DNA of 64,000 nt from NCBI GenBank assembly GCA_000716465.1, contig JNWL01000001.1, forward strand, positions 124,001-188,000, given 5' to 3'. The stretch comes from Streptomyces bikiniensis (lineage in GTDB: Bacteria > Actinomycetota > Actinomycetes > Streptomycetales > Streptomycetaceae). Each line of letters begins with the position of its first letter. The stretch's first letter is position 1. The translations under genes and the position numbers were made by a program. This document shows positions 63,086 through 64,000 of the stretch, piece by piece. Under the pieces are notes generated by a model. It was not told the origin of the DNA, searched no databases, and saw only the letters and a list, made by a program, of their open reading frames with translations.

Positions 63086-64000
63086 GTGCATGTCGTACTC
63101 GCCGGCGGGGGGACCGCCGGCCACATCGAGCCCGCGCTCGCCCTCGCGGACGCCCTGCGCAGGCAGGACCCCAGCACGGGGATCACGGCGCTGGGCACGG
63201 AGAAGGGCCTGGAGACCCGGCTCGTGCCCGAGCGGGGCTATGAGCTGGCCCTCATCCCCGCCGTACCGCTGCCCCGCAAGCCCACCCCCGAGCTGATCAC
63301 CGTCCCCGGGCGGCTGCGCGGCACGATCAAGGCGGCCGAGCAGGTCCTGGAGCGCACCAGGGCGGACTGCGTGGTCGGCTTCGGCGGTTACGTGGCGCTG
63401 CCCGGCTACCTGGCCGCCAAGCGGCTCGGGGTGCCGATCGTGGTCCACGAGGCCAACGCCCGGCCCGGCCTGGCCAACAAGATCGGTTCGCGGTACGCGG
63501 CCGGGGTCGCCGTCGCCACCCCGGACAGCAAGCTCCGTGACGCCCGCTACATCGGCATCCCGCTGCGGCACACCATCGCCACCCTCGACCGGGCCCGGGT
63601 GCGCCCCGAGGCGCGCGCCGCGTTCGGGCTCGACCCGAACCTGCCGACGCTGCTCGTCTCGGGCGGCTCACAGGGCGCCCGGCGCCTCAACGAGGTGATC
63701 CAGCAGGTCGCCCCGGTGCTCCAGCGCTCCGGCATCCAGATCCTGCACGCGGTCGGCCCGAAGAACGAGGTGCCGCGCGTCGACAACATGCCCGGTATGC
63801 CGCCGTACGTACCGGTACCGTACGTGGACCGGATGGATCTCGCGTACGCCGCGGCCGACATGATGCTCTGCCGCGCGGGCGCGATGACCGTCGCCGAGCT
63901 CTCCGCCGTCGGACTGCCCGCCGCGTACGTCCCGCTGCCCATCGGCAACGGCGAACAGCGGCTCAACGCCCAGCCGGTGGTCAAGGCCGGCGGCGGACTC
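63086..64000 (+). CDS. murG: UDP-GlcNAc:lipid I N-acetylglucosaminyltransferase (partial)
   Basis: The gene runs off the right edge after 305 codons. It adds GlcNAc to lipid I to form lipid II on the cytoplasmic membrane face. The N-terminal [19 protein letters not shown] glycine loop, [42 protein letters not shown] and [15 protein letters not shown], with [10 protein letters not shown] at the end of the visible part, are the MurG (GT28) motifs. GTG 63086 has GGAGAG about 12 nt upstream and lies 6 nt after ftsW. Confidence 0.95.
   Translation, partial: MHVVLAGGGTAGHIEPALALADALRRQDPSTGITALGTEKGLETRLVPERGYELALIPAVPLPRKPTPELITVPGRLRGTIKAAEQVLERTRADCVVGFGGYVALPGYLAAKRLGVPIVVHEANARPGLANKIGSRYAAGVAVATPDSKLRDARYIGIPLRHTIATLDRARVRPEARAAFGLDPNLPTLLVSGGSQGARRLNEVIQQVAPVLQRSGIQILHAVGPKNEVPRVDNMPGMPPYVPVPYVDRMDLAYAAADMMLCRAGAMTVAELSAVGLPAAYVPLPIGNGEQRLNAQPVVKAGGGL

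Overview
The window is about 73% G+C with strong third-position G/C bias, many GTG/TTG starts and G+C-rich hairpin terminators. Together with a glkA region, a MacRS-type two-component pair, a SAV_6107-family HEPN gene and a Streptomyces-style dcw cluster, this points to the core chromosome of a Streptomyces (or very close relative). I see no rRNA, tRNA, CRISPR array, prophage or intact insertion sequence. One MITE-like repeat (51354-51522) is the only likely mobile sequence. The window opens inside an Lrp/AsnC-type gene and closes inside murG.

Layout. 1-2.7 kb: Lrp-type regulator end, rhomboid protease, small zinc-ribbon protein, NYN-domain RNA-binding protein. 2.9-9.2 kb: two tandem NlpC/P60 cell-wall hydrolases, a lipoprotein metallopeptidase, a GT87 and a PimB'-like GT4 mannosyltransferase. 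9.2-16.7 kb: FadD15-like acyl-CoA ligase, metallophosphoesterase, SRPBCC protein, a 0.6-kb tandem-repeat spacer, ArsA-like ATPase, DUF5304 protein, ROK glucokinase and an EEP-family hydrolase. 16.8-22.4 kb: acidic membrane protein, alpha/beta hydrolase, acyltransferase, the MacS/MacR pair and a D-lactate-type dehydrogenase. 22.4-26 kb: fused anthranilate synthase under a trp attenuator, divergent from class II DAHP synthase. 26-31 kb: Bfd with an iron box, bacterioferritin, molybdopterin oxidoreductase, endonuclease IV and a four-PASTA Ser/Thr kinase. 30.7-35.7 kb: thiOSG under a TPP riboswitch, an FAD reductase, an Rv2175c-type DNA-binding protein and thiE. 35.9-40.9 kb: metF, a membrane protein with a Q/G/Y-rich tail, a CrtI-like oxidoreductase and a DUF4126 protein. 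40.2-43.9 kb: a TetR / YhgE-Pip / ABC-like operon with a palindromic operator. 44-46.1 kb: a HEPN protein behind a DNA-damage-type promoter, a methyltransferase and a DUF3040 protein. 46.3-52.1 kb: a MoxR-DUF58-transglutaminase operon and carbonic anhydrase. 52.5-64 kb: the dcw cluster rsmH-ftsL-ftsI-murE-murF-mraY-murD-ftsW-murG.

How the genes work together. The dominant theme is the cell envelope: lipid II synthesis and septation (dcw), peptidoglycan hydrolysis (NlpC/P60 pair), phosphatidylinositol-mannoside-type glycosylation, lysophospholipid acylation, a peptidoglycan-sensing PASTA kinase and the MacRS system. Aromatic amino acid, thiamine, one-carbon and iron-storage genes are interspersed. 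Gene content resembles the Mycobacterium tuberculosis Rv2150c-Rv2190c region (recalled from knowledge, not computed), so this looks like an ancient actinobacterial block rather than an accessory island.

Most notable non-coding signals: a trp leader peptide with three consecutive Trp codons, a TPP riboswitch, an IdeR/DmdR1-type iron box, a 28-bp near-palindromic TetR operator candidate, a PafBC-type promoter ahead of an RX4H-bearing HEPN gene, a structured rsmH leader, and a recurrent TANNNT-6/8 nt-start-codon arrangement implying many leaderless transcripts.
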